Source: SHVO01 sp050246995
GTDB taxonomy: Bacteria > Pseudomonadota > Alphaproteobacteria > Rhodospirillales > Rhodospirillaceae
NCBI GenBank assembly: GCA_050246995.1
Contig: JBFWVA010000012.1
Span: 1 to 64,000 of the forward strand
Direction of reading: 5' to 3'
DNA: 64,000 nt
Part shown: in pieces, positions 41,188 through 49,428 of the stretch
Layout of the letters: each line of letters begins with the position of its first letter
Numbering within the stretch: position 1 is the first letter of the stretch
Position numbers and translations under genes: made by a program
The notes under the pieces: model-generated
Seen by the model: the letters and a program-made list of their open reading frames with translations, nothing else
Told to the model about the DNA's origin: nothing
Databases searched by the model: none

Positions 41188-43512
41188 ATGAAGATCGTTT
41201 GCGTTGGCGGCGGCCCCGCGGGGCTCTATTTCGCGATTTCGATGAAGCTGCGCGATTCGTCGCACGACATCACCGTCTATGAGCGTAACCGCCCCGACGA
41301 CACTTTTGGCTGGGGCGTCGTCTTCTCCGATCAGACGATGACCAACCTGATCAAGAACGATCCGGTCAGCGCCTATCAGATCGGCGATAATTTCATCCAT
41401 TGGGACGATATCGACGTCCATCTGCGCGGACAGTGCGTCCGCTCCTCGGGCCATGGCTTCATCGGTATCGGCCGGAAGCAGCTTTTGCTCATCCTGCAGA
41501 ACCGGGCCCGCGAACTTGGGGTCAACCTTGTCTTCCAGACGCCCGTCGATGATGTCGAGGCCTTGCATCCCGAAGCAGATCTCATTATCGCCGCCGATGG
41601 ATTGAACAGCGTGATCCGCGCGCGCCACGCTGCCGATTTCGGCGCCGAGATCAAATACGCCAAGAATAAGTTCGTCTGGCTGGGCACCCATAAAGTCTTC
41701 GAGGCGTTCACCTTCATTTTCGAAGAAACCGAACACGGTTGGATCTGGGCGCATTGCTACCGATTCGACAAGGAGACTTCGACCTTCATCGCGGAGTGCA
41801 GCAAGGAAACCTGGGACAAGTTCGGCTTTGAACACATGTCCAAGGAAGATACCAACGCGACGCTGGAACGGATCTTCGCGAAGTATCTGGACGGTCATAA
41901 ATTGATGTCCAACGCGAACCACATCCGCGGCTCGGCGTGGCTCACGTTTCCGTGGATCAATTGTAAGAAGTGGTGGCACAAGAACATTATTCTCATGGGA
42001 GATGCGGTTCACACCGCGCACTTCTCCATCGGCTCAGGCACCAAGCTCGCACTCGAGGATGCGATTCTCTTGAGCGAAATCCTGCATTCGGATGTCTCGC
42101 CTCAAGACGGGCTGAAGACTTACCAGGACGCTCGCTCGCTGGAAGTTATCAAACTCCAAAATTCGGCGCGCAATTCCACCGAATGGTTCGAGACGGTCGA
42201 GCGCTATCTCGGCTTCGAGCCCCTTCAATTCGCTTATTCGCTGCTGACCCGAAGTCAGCGTATCAGCCATGAGAACCTGCGCGTACGCGACAAAGATTGG
42301 TTGGAAGGTGTGGAAACCTGGTTCGCTTCACGCGCAACCGGTACACCGGTCGATAGGCCGTGCCCGCCCATGTTCACACCCTTTTCGTTGCGGGGAATGC
42401 AGCTCAAAAATCGCATCGTGGTGTCTCCGATGGCAACCTACAGCGCGCAGGACGGCGTTCCGACCGACTTTCATCTTGTGCACTATGGTGCGCGCGCGAT
42501 GGGCGGCGCGGGCTTGCTTTATACGGAAATGACGTGCGTCTCGCCCGAAGGGCGCATCACGCCAGGATGTCCGGGCATGTATTCGCCCGAGCAGCGCGCC
42601 GCTTGGCGCCGTATCGTTGAATTCGTCCACACGAACACCGATACGAAGATTTGCATGCAGCTTGGCCATGCTGGCCCTAAAGCTTCGACAAAAGTAAGCT
42701 GGGAAGGCACGGACCAACCGCTGGATAGCGGAAATTGGCCGATTTTAGGCCCCTCGCCGGTTGCGTGGTCAGCGCAGAATCAGGTTCCGGTCGTGATGAC
42801 CCGAGCGCTGATGGACGACGTAAAGACGCAATTTGTCCGCGCCGCGGAAATGGCCGACGGAGCCGGTTTCGACATGATCGAGCTTCACTGCGCGCACGGG
42901 TATCTGCTCTCGGCTTTCATCACACCGATCACCAATACGCGTACCGATGAATACGGCGGCTCGTTAGCTAACCGCCTGCGCTTCCCGCTCGAGGTTTTCC
43001 AAGCGATCCGCGCCGTATGGCCCGCCGCCAAGCCGATGTCTGTGCGCATTTCCGCCACCGATTGGATCGACGGCGAGGGCATCACCGCGGAGGATTCGGT
43101 TCAAATCGCCGAAGCGTTCGAGAGCGCCGGCTGCGACATTATCGATGTGTCGACGGGACAGACGTCGATCAAGGCCAAACCGGTGTACGGGCGCATGTTC
43201 CAAACGCCCTATTCCGACAAAATCCGCAACGAACTGTGCATTTCCACGATGGCTGTCGGCAATATCTTTGAAATCGACCACGTGAACTCGATCCTCGCGG
43301 CCGGCCGTGCCGATCTGTGTTGTCTTGCCCGCCCACACCTCGCGGACCCGCAATGGACCTTTAGGGCCGCCGCCGAGCAAAGCTACAGCGGGCCGGGCTT
43401 CGCCCCGCCGCGGCAGTATTATCCGGGCTTTATTCAGATGGAACGCAACTTCGCGCGCGCTAAACAAATGGCGGCGGCGCAAAATCTTGCGCCGCCGCCA
43501 AAAGAGCGCTGA
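41188..43512 (+). CDS. Fused 2-aminobenzoyl-CoA (or salicylyl-CoA) monooxygenase / old-yellow-enzyme-type reductase
   Basis: A 774-residue two-domain flavoprotein starting at ATG 41188. Residues 1-390 are a class A FAD monooxygenase (IVCVGGGPAGLYFAISMKLR; WGVVFSDQTM; LMGDAVHTAHFSIGSGTKLA). From about residue 394 comes an old-yellow-enzyme domain (FTPFSLRGMQLKNRIVVSPM, MIELHCAHGYLLSAFITPIT, NTRTDEYGGS). This fusion is that of 2-aminobenzoyl-CoA monooxygenase/reductase of Azoarcus evansii and of salicylyl-CoA 5-hydroxylase relatives. The former hydroxylates and dearomatises anthraniloyl-CoA, and RidA, hydratase and acyl-CoA dehydrogenase around it support that reading. A salicylyl-CoA role cannot be excluded. 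GGAGACCCGAG precedes the ATG. Confidence 0.88.
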   Translation: MKIVCVGGGPAGLYFAISMKLRDSSHDITVYERNRPDDTFGWGVVFSDQTMTNLIKNDPVSAYQIGDNFIHWDDIDVHLRGQCVRSSGHGFIGIGRKQLLLILQNRARELGVNLVFQTPVDDVEALHPEADLIIAADGLNSVIRARHAADFGAEIKYAKNKFVWLGTHKVFEAFTFIFEETEHGWIWAHCYRFDKETSTFIAECSKETWDKFGFEHMSKEDTNATLERIFAKYLDGHKLMSNANHIRGSAWLTFPWINCKKWWHKNIILMGDAVHTAHFSIGSGTKLALEDAILLSEILHSDVSPQDGLKTYQDARSLEVIKLQNSARNSTEWFETVERYLGFEPLQFAYSLLTRSQRISHENLRVRDKDWLEGVETWFASRATGTPVDRPCPPMFTPFSLRGMQLKNRIVVSPMATYSAQDGVPTDFHLVHYGARAMGGAGLLYTEMTCVSPEGRITPGCPGMYSPEQRAAWRRIVEFVHTNTDTKICMQLGHAGPKASTKVSWEGTDQPLDSGNWPILGPSPVAWSAQNQVPVVMTRALMDDVKTQFVRAAEMADGAGFDMIELHCAHGYLLSAFITPITNTRTDEYGGSLANRLRFPLEVFQAIRAVWPAAKPMSVRISATDWIDGEGITAEDSVQIAEAFESAGCDIIDVSTGQTSIKAKPVYGRMFQTPYSDKIRNELCISTMAVGNIFEIDHVNSILAAGRADLCCLARPHLADPQWTFRAAAEQSYSGPGFAPPRQYYPGFIQMERNFARAKQMAAAQNLAPPPKER

Positions 43513-43550
43513 AAAGAAGCGGCAGGCGTGCCTAACGCCCACCACTTTCC

Positions 43551-46439
43551 TTACATTTTGAAACGCACACCCATAGTAAAGAAGCGGCCGATGGTATCGT
43601 AGTCTCGGACGTTTTGACCCGAGTAGTAGCCGCTGCCATTGCCGCCGGCGACAAACGGCGGTGGGCTGTTGAGCAGGTTCTGGATACTCAAGAAGAGCTC
43701 AGTATCGCGGGACACATCTGGCATCGGCTTAAATGTAACACCCAAATCGAGAAGTGTGTCTGATGCGATGTGGTTGTTGTCGATCGTGCGGTTGTTGTTG
43801 GCCGGACAGCCAGTACTGCACTCGGTAAAGGCGTTGTTGTAGACACCGCTCGGCGTATAACGGATACCAAGGTTCACCGATATTATGTCGGTCGAGTAAC
43901 GGATCGACGTGTTGATCTTGTAGTCAGGATTGCTTCGGCCCGAGTAACCGGCGACGGCGAAGCCGCCGAGAACGCCCTTGCCATCGACGCGCTGGTTGGC
44001 GGAGAGCGTTGGGTTATAAGATTCTGTCTTGAGAACGAATGTCGCGAGCGCCCGGAGCGAGAGATCGCCCGTCCACGAGTCCACGACATCGGCCATCGAC
44101 ATCCGGTAACTCGTCTCCACGTCGATGCCACGTACGATTTCGTAGGCGACGTTCTGCGGTGACGTTACGACCGTATTGATTCGGCCGGCGGAGTCGCGAA
44201 GGATGTTCGGACAGAGGGCCGTGATACCGGCGAAGCAGCCATCGATAATGGACTGCCCGTTCGGCGTGGCGACAGCCCCTTTGATATTGATATTGTAATA
44301 ATCCACGGATGCGCCGAACCCTTCGAAGAAAGTTGGGGTCAACACCGCGCCCACTCCGGTCGTGTCCGCTTTTTCAGGCGCGAGATTTGGATTTCCGGAA
44401 CTGAGAGAGAAAGCCTGTGGGACCTGAGTGTTGGTGAAGGGATCTGTAAAGGTCGCCGCTCCGGCGGCAGTGCCACCCGCGTAAAGCTCGCCAAGATTGG
44501 CGGCGCGGATGTCGCGCGAACGCGTCACGCGGAAGCGCAGGTCGTCAACCACTTGCCAGGTCGCACCCGCCTTCCAGGTGGTGACGTATCCCGACGAGGA
44601 ATAGTCGGTGGCGCGCACAGCGGCCGACAAGTCGAGCGAGCGCGCCCAGGCCTCGTCTTTCGCCAAGGGGACGACTGTTTCGACGAAACCTTCGGTTACC
44701 GTCAGCTTGCCTACGTTAAGCTTGAAGTTTCCGGCCAGAAAGTTGCCGGCTTGGTCGTCCGCAGAATTCAGGCCGTTCACGAGCTCCACTCGGTGTTCGA
44801 CCCCGGTCGCGATCGAAACCGGACCGGCCCAAGTATCGAATGGCTCGCCGTTGAGCGTGGCGGAGGCGATCTTTTGGCGCATCGTGTCGTAGCGGTAAGC
44901 GCTGCCGATAAACCAGTCGATCGCTGCTTGCGAATTCACGCCAGTGCCGAAAAAGTTGAACGGCACGCACCCATTGGTCGGATTTGTAAGGGTCGAACGG
45001 CACACGATGGCGCCTGTAGTCGGATTGCGCACAGCGTCCGTCGCCATGCTGATGCGTCCGGTGTGACCGCTATTTCTGACACGCGACGACAGTCCCTGCT
45101 GCGTGAACTGGTAATAGATGTCCCAGGTCCATTCGTTGCCGAAAGCGTCGAAGCGGCCATCGGCGCCGACCGACCAGCGGCGCACGTTGCGGCTATTGTC
45201 TGCGTAGAAGCGTCCCACATCACCGGAACTAGTTCCCAGTGTGATGCTTGTCAGACCCAATGCGGTCATGCGGTCCTGGACCGATGTGGGGATGTATGGG
45301 TTGCCGGATAAGATTACGACCTGATCGAACAAGCGGTTCACATTGTTCGTGTTTTCCGCGTGCGCATAAGCCCAATGAGCTTCCCCGAAAACGGTGAAGT
45401 TGTCGGTGATGTCGTAACTCAATCGCGAAAAAACGTTTTCGCGCACGGCCCGCGGATCGAGGTCGACCCCGAAGTCGATGCGCGAAATCTTCCAGTCGCC
45501 GTCCTGCATTAGATTGCTGTTCGAGACGAGACCGTAGTTGAATTGGGCAACGGAACCGTTGGGACCGAAATAAAGACCCTTGAGCGGGCCGCGCGTGATG
45601 AGGCCGCCGGGCATCGCGTTGTTTACCCCAACGCGTTTGCCAACCAGCCACATGGGCAAACCGTTGGTGGCGGTGCGGGCCGGGTTAGAAAGAACGACCC
45701 CGCCCTCATCGTTCCAAGGACGGAAGGCGCCTACGAGGCCCTTGTTCCAAGCGTATTCGCCGAACATCAGGAGGTGGCCGCGGCCGCCGGCAAATGGCGT
45801 CCCGAAGGATAGATTGATCTGCGCGTTTGGATCGTCACCGTAGGTCGAGATACCGCCCTGCACTTCGCCCTTTACGCCCGAAAACTCCTTATCGAGCACG
45901 AAGTTGACAACGCCGGAAAGCGCGTCGGAACCGTAAGCGGCACTGGCACCGCCGGTGGACACATCGACACGGCTAATTAGACCCTGCGGCATAGTGTTGG
46001 TATCGCCGCCAGTATAACCGCTGCTGAGCGAGGAGTTGATAACGCGTTTTCCGTCCAGAAGGATCAACACCCGGTGACCGCCGAGGCCGCGCAGATTCAG
46101 AATGTTCACGCCCGCCGCGCCACTAGAAAGATTTACAGCGCCGGTACGCTGGGTCTGCGATCCGGAGAACGCCGGCAGCTTGTTTACCGAGTCCGCAATG
46201 TTCGCATCGTTCATCGCATTCAGCTCTTCCGCGCCGAGCACGGAGACGGGCGTCGGCGCTTCGTATCCATCGCGGATAACACGAGAGCCTGTCACGACGA
46301 TTTCATCCAAGGTGGGAGCTTGCGCCGTTTGTGCGTTTTGCGCCTGGGCCGGCGCCGTCAACGCGCTCACCAACAGCGCCACCGAAGACGTTGAAGCCAA
46401 GGCATAAGCACGCGCGCGTCGGAATGCCGAAGTGGTCAT
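43551..46439 (-). CDS. TonB-dependent outer-membrane receptor 2
   Basis: A 962-residue receptor starting at ATG 46439 with GGGGGAG upstream. A signal peptide (ALASTSSVALLVSALTAPAQAQ) is followed by LDEIVVTGSRVIRDGYEAP, almost the same as in receptor 1, then a plug (LNLRGLGGHRVLILLDGKRV; AAYGSDALSGVVNFVLD) and a barrel ending MGVRFKM. A loop has CSTGCPANN, paralleling CTTGCPAST of receptor 1. The pair is clearly paralogous, probably importing related ligands. It is convergent with the monooxygenase/reductase gene, with 38 bases between the stops and no obvious terminator. Confidence 0.93.
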   Translation of the reverse strand: MTTSAFRRARAYALASTSSVALLVSALTAPAQAQNAQTAQAPTLDEIVVTGSRVIRDGYEAPTPVSVLGAEELNAMNDANIADSVNKLPAFSGSQTQRTGAVNLSSGAAGVNILNLRGLGGHRVLILLDGKRVINSSLSSGYTGGDTNTMPQGLISRVDVSTGGASAAYGSDALSGVVNFVLDKEFSGVKGEVQGGISTYGDDPNAQINLSFGTPFAGGRGHLLMFGEYAWNKGLVGAFRPWNDEGGVVLSNPARTATNGLPMWLVGKRVGVNNAMPGGLITRGPLKGLYFGPNGSVAQFNYGLVSNSNLMQDGDWKISRIDFGVDLDPRAVRENVFSRLSYDITDNFTVFGEAHWAYAHAENTNNVNRLFDQVVILSGNPYIPTSVQDRMTALGLTSITLGTSSGDVGRFYADNSRNVRRWSVGADGRFDAFGNEWTWDIYYQFTQQGLSSRVRNSGHTGRISMATDAVRNPTTGAIVCRSTLTNPTNGCVPFNFFGTGVNSQAAIDWFIGSAYRYDTMRQKIASATLNGEPFDTWAGPVSIATGVEHRVELVNGLNSADDQAGNFLAGNFKLNVGKLTVTEGFVETVVPLAKDEAWARSLDLSAAVRATDYSSSGYVTTWKAGATWQVVDDLRFRVTRSRDIRAANLGELYAGGTAAGAATFTDPFTNTQVPQAFSLSSGNPNLAPEKADTTGVGAVLTPTFFEGFGASVDYYNINIKGAVATPNGQSIIDGCFAGITALCPNILRDSAGRINTVVTSPQNVAYEIVRGIDVETSYRMSMADVVDSWTGDLSLRALATFVLKTESYNPTLSANQRVDGKGVLGGFAVAGYSGRSNPDYKINTSIRYSTDIISVNLGIRYTPSGVYNNAFTECSTGCPANNNRTIDNNHIASDTLLDLGVTFKPMPDVSRDTELFLSIQNLLNSPPPFVAGGNGSGYYSGQNVRDYDTIGRFFTMGVRFKM

Positions 46440-46507
46440 GGTATCTCCCCCTTTGTAATGATTGAGCTGGCTACCGCGGGTCTCTCCCCCGCGCGGCGGC
46501 CCATAAT

Positions 46508-46521
46508 AAATCGATCGATTT
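46508..46521. promoter_or_regulatory. Perfect 14-base palindrome
   Basis: AAATCGATCGATTT, 69 bases upstream of the receptor 2 start. Perfect symmetry without a spacer and an upstream promoter position suggest an operator; the regulator is not known. Confidence 0.4.
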
Positions 46522-46706
46522 GGAATTGGGGGACGATGTCGCGCGATCCCGGCACGCTTATAATAACGTCCAGTTCCGGCGCGTATCCTCGGTTGTACGA
46601 AAGTTTCAACAGCTCCCCCTCCGAAGCATCGGCCCGCCAGCAACTGCATTCGATTACGCTGCAGTGCAGCACGTTCGAGGCATCATCCACTGGCAGCATT
46701 GGCTAC

Positions 46707-46730
46707 AAATCAGTTCCCCACAACTGATTT
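46707..46730. promoter_or_regulatory. Inverted repeat with 6-base spacer
   Basis: AAATCAGTT and AACTGATTT form perfect 9-base arms around CCCCAC. No T-run follows on the minus strand, so an operator or RNA element is more likely than a terminator. It lies between receptor 2 and glutaryl-CoA dehydrogenase. Confidence 0.4.
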
Positions 46731-46813
46731 TAAAGAAGAAAGCCATGACTGCAGGTAATCGCGGGGACCGCTAAGGCCCGCTGCGCCTTGAATAAAGGGG
46801 GAACGAAAGACTG

Positions 46814-46840
46814 ACGGCCCAGGCTTTAGACCTGGGCCGT
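46814..46840 (-). terminator. Hairpin after glutaryl-CoA dehydrogenase, probable terminator
   Basis: Arms ACGGCCCAGG and CCTGGGCCGT (10 bp, perfect) enclose CTTTAGA. On the minus strand it lies 27 bases after the gcdH stop and is followed by CAGTCTTTCGTT, a weak U-tract. A strong stem in this place most likely ends the gcdH transcript. Confidence 0.6.
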
Positions 46841-46867
46841 GCATATCATCATTAGACAACTTCTTGA

Positions 46868-48085
46868 CTAGAAAAACGCCTGCAGCCCGGTTTGCGCACG
46901 GCCCAAGATCAATGCATGGACGTCGTGCGCGCCTTCATAGGTGTTAACCGTTTCGAGATTGCACATATGGCGCATCACCTGGAATTCCTCGGAGATACCA
47001 TTACCGCCATGCATATCCCGTGCTTCGCGGGCAATGGCCAGCGCCTTACCGCAGTTGTTGCGCTTCACGATGCTGATCATTTCGGGCGCCGCACGTCCCT
47101 CTTCCATAAGACGGCCGACGCGCAGGCTCGCTTGCAGGCCGAGCGAAATTTCGGTCTGCATGTCCGCGAGCTTCTTCTGGAAAAGCTGCGTCTGCGCCAG
47201 CGGACGGCCGAATTGCTTGCGGTCGAGGCCATACTGACGCGCCGCATGCCAGCAAAACTCGGCGGCACCGAGAGCACCCCAGGAAATTCCGTATCGCGCG
47301 CGATTGAGGCAGCCAAACGGACCCTTTAGTCCTTCGACATTCGGGAGCAGCGCGTCTTCGCCGACATCCACGCCGTCCATAACAATTTCACCCGTTATCG
47401 ACGCACGAAGTGATAGCTTGCCGTGGATCTTCGGCGCGCTAAGGCCCTTCATCCCCTTTTCAAGAACGAACCCACGGATGCGGCCGCCGTGCGCTTCCGA
47501 CTTCGCCCACACGACAAAAACGTCTGAAATGGGGCTGTTGGATATCCACATCTTACTGCCGGTGAGGCGATAGCCGTTCGCTGTCTTTTCCGCGCGCGTT
47601 TTCATGCCGCCCGGATCAGACCCTGCGTCGGGTTCCGTGAGGCCGAAGCAGCCGATCCATTCGCCGGTAGCGAGTTTAGGAAGGTACTTCAGGCGCTGCG
47701 CTTCACTGCCGTAGGCGTAAATGGGGTACATCACGAGCGACGACTGCACGCTCATCATGGATCTGTAACCGCTATCGACGCGTTCGACTTCACGCGCGAC
47801 GAGGCCGTAAGCGACATAACCCGCCCCGACGCCGCCGTAAGCTTCGGGGATCGTAACTCCCAGAAGGCCAAGTTCGCCCATTTCGCGGAAGATCGCCGGA
47901 TCGGTTTCTTCGTTGCGGAAGGCCGCGATGACGCGCGACTGAAGACTTTTCTGCGCGTAGCTGCGTGCGCTGTCGCGGATCATGCGCTCGTCGTCCGTGA
48001 GCTGATCTTCAAGCAGGAATGCGTCATCCCACGTGAATTTCGAAAGGTCGGGCGCTTCTTTAGCGGTCTTGAGGGCGGAGTTCAT
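46868..48085 (-). CDS. gcdH: Glutaryl-CoA dehydrogenase
   Basis: A 405-residue acyl-CoA dehydrogenase; the ATG at 48085 has AGGA 9 bases upstream, better placed than a TTG two codons earlier. The sequence has the GCDH-specific run YRSMMSVQSSLVMYPIYAYG and GCFGLTEPDAGSDPGGMKTR, close to the mammalian and bacterial enzyme. The catalytic Glu lies in VNTYEGAHDVHALILG. It oxidises and decarboxylates glutaryl-CoA to crotonyl-CoA, the final common step of benzoyl-CoA-type, tryptophan and lysine catabolism. A CoA-transferase gene often paired with gcdH lies 6 kb away at 54087, beyond an inserted four-gene module. The sequence TTTAAATATAAA at 48209 may be a regulatory site. Confidence 0.93.
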   Translation of the reverse strand: MNSALKTAKEAPDLSKFTWDDAFLLEDQLTDDERMIRDSARSYAQKSLQSRVIAAFRNEETDPAIFREMGELGLLGVTIPEAYGGVGAGYVAYGLVAREVERVDSGYRSMMSVQSSLVMYPIYAYGSEAQRLKYLPKLATGEWIGCFGLTEPDAGSDPGGMKTRAEKTANGYRLTGSKMWISNSPISDVFVVWAKSEAHGGRIRGFVLEKGMKGLSAPKIHGKLSLRASITGEIVMDGVDVGEDALLPNVEGLKGPFGCLNRARYGISWGALGAAEFCWHAARQYGLDRKQFGRPLAQTQLFQKKLADMQTEISLGLQASLRVGRLMEEGRAAPEMISIVKRNNCGKALAIAREARDMHGGNGISEEFQVMRHMCNLETVNTYEGAHDVHALILGRAQTGLQAFF

Positions 48086-48208
48086 CGACAACGTTCCTAG
48101 TTAAATGATTGCCCAATATCGCCAATCATCGGGAAGCGAACAAAATGATGATTGGTTATCGAATGATGAGCCGGAGTGATCCCGAAGATACGGCCTCCCG
48201 CTCATTCC

Positions 48209-48220
48209 TTTAAATATAAA
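48209..48220. promoter_or_regulatory. Candidate MarR-type operator upstream of gcdH
   Basis: TTTAAATATAAA, one base different from TTTAAACATAAA at 32626 and 32106, lies 124 bases before the gcdH start in its promoter region. It links gcdH to the anthraniloyl-CoA-type block if the motif is real; a chance AT-rich match is possible. Confidence 0.35.
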
Positions 48221-48245
48221 ATTTTCCCGGCTTCTTACAAATACA

Positions 48246-48275
48246 AAAGGGATGCACCCGGGGGTGCATCCCTTT
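48246..48275 (-). terminator. Intrinsic terminator after module C
   Basis: Arms AAAGGGATGCACC and GGTGCATCCCTTT (13 bp, perfect) enclose CGGG. On the minus strand the stem is followed by TGTATTTG, and it begins 27 bases after the stop of the last gene of the module, separating it from gcdH. Confidence 0.85.
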
Positions 48276-48301
48276 GAATTAAGTAGCTTTGCCGCGTGCG
48301 C

Positions 48302-49408
48302 TTATTCGCGCGACGGGGCGCGATCGGACTTTTGGACTTCGCCGGCGTTGCTGGCCACTGCCTTATCCGGATGCTCGATAAACACCTGGACCATGGGCAA
48401 GTCGAATGCGAACGACAGCGCGGTCATCTCGCCCTTCTCGTTGGGGTAGCCGTCGGCGAGGCGGCGCATCGCCTGATAAATCAGCGGTGAAGAGGCCGTG
48501 CCGGTACCAAGATGGTACTGCGAGCGGCCGCGAATAAGGCCGTAGTACCAAGTATCAACCGGGGTAAATCCGGCCACGAGGCCACGGGCGCCTTCTTCCG
48601 TCAGGTTCATTTGGAAGCGCGTCTGGAGCCAATGCTGCGTACCGGGCTGCCCGCCGAACCAGGCGAACGGCCAATACAGGTCCGTCGGCTCGGTGATCAG
48701 CACGCCACCCACGATCTTGCCTTTGAAGTGCGATTCATACTTCTTTCCGAACTTCGTATCGATGCGCTGAAGCCCGCCGGGAATGAGTTTCGCGCCGGTG
48801 GCGTCAGTCATCAGGGTGTCCATACCGCGGTACACCGAGACGTCCACATCGGGATCATCCACCAGGCTGTCGACATTGGTGAGTTCAATCAGCGCGCGGT
48901 TGAAGTTGTTTTGGCGAAGATAAACATCGGTGAAGTGATAGCCGATGCCGTCCGGACCGCGGAAGAAGCGTACGCAGCCCAGTACGCGGAAGAGCTGGTT
49001 ATCGATCCCCGTGACCTTGCCGTCAGGGCTCGTGAAATCGTTGGCGTCAACCTTACCGTCGAGATTGAGGCCAAGGCCGACCTTGCCGCCCGCTTCGTTG
49101 AACGTGAAAGGCTCATCCTTATCCATCGGGAACTGGGCGGCGGCTTCGCGCGCGAGCTGCGTTTCGCCGACTGGACCCAGGTTTGGGAACAAGGCCTTGA
49201 AGCTTTCCCGCGGACCGGTGGGATTTACACCTTGCGGGCATTCGGCTTTTCCGTCTGGCGTCTGATGGATCGCCCAATGACCGCCAGACAATGCATAGGC
49301 GATCGTCCGGTTACGCAGACCGGACGGAGGCGTATCTTGGGCAGCAGCCGGAAGCGCGCTCAAACTCACCACGACGGCGCCTAAGGTCGCTTGCAGAAGT
49401 GTCTTCAT
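48302..49408 (-). CDS. Exported protein, unnamed family (module C, copy 2 of 3)
   Basis: A 368-residue protein with a signal peptide (LQATLGAVVVSLSALPAAAQ). It shares with 22055 and 61579 the W A....P..K.ECP.G.N block (HWAIHQTPDGKAECPQG), LGLNLDGKVDANDFTSPDG followed by TGIDNQLFRVLGC, the V..YRG...L..DATG segment and a C-terminal RRLADGYPNEKGEMTALS. Copy 2 differs in the middle, having TDLYWPFAWFGGQPGTQHWL where copy 1 has a shorter segment, and it lacks the STHHQSYGQ block, with RGRSQYHLGTG there instead. Last gene of the module C operon, 20 bases after the PF03640 gene. Function unknown. Confidence 0.75.
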   Translation of the reverse strand: MKTLLQATLGAVVVSLSALPAAAQDTPPSGLRNRTIAYALSGGHWAIHQTPDGKAECPQGVNPTGPRESFKALFPNLGPVGETQLAREAAAQFPMDKDEPFTFNEAGGKVGLGLNLDGKVDANDFTSPDGKVTGIDNQLFRVLGCVRFFRGPDGIGYHFTDVYLRQNNFNRALIELTNVDSLVDDPDVDVSVYRGMDTLMTDATGAKLIPGGLQRIDTKFGKKYESHFKGKIVGGVLITEPTDLYWPFAWFGGQPGTQHWLQTRFQMNLTEEGARGLVAGFTPVDTWYYGLIRGRSQYHLGTGTASSPLIYQAMRRLADGYPNEKGEMTALSFAFDLPMVQVFIEHPDKAVASNAGEVQKSDRAPSRE

Positions 49409-49428
49409 AGTCGTCTCCCTGATCGGGC

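Larger units (their letters stand above)
46440..46867. promoter_or_regulatory. Intergenic region upstream of receptor 2
   Basis: 428 bases with no supportable gene. From left to right on the plus strand it holds the 14-base palindrome at 46508-46521, an inverted repeat at 46707-46730, and the hairpin at 46814-46840 that follows glutaryl-CoA dehydrogenase. The receptor promoter should lie here, read on the minus strand. Confidence 0.5.

Noticed and set aside
41065..42021. N-terminal extension of the SDR reading frame into the divergent gene
   Set aside because: The SDR fold begins at 41064 with a good ribosome binding site; the extension is antisense to the monooxygenase/reductase.
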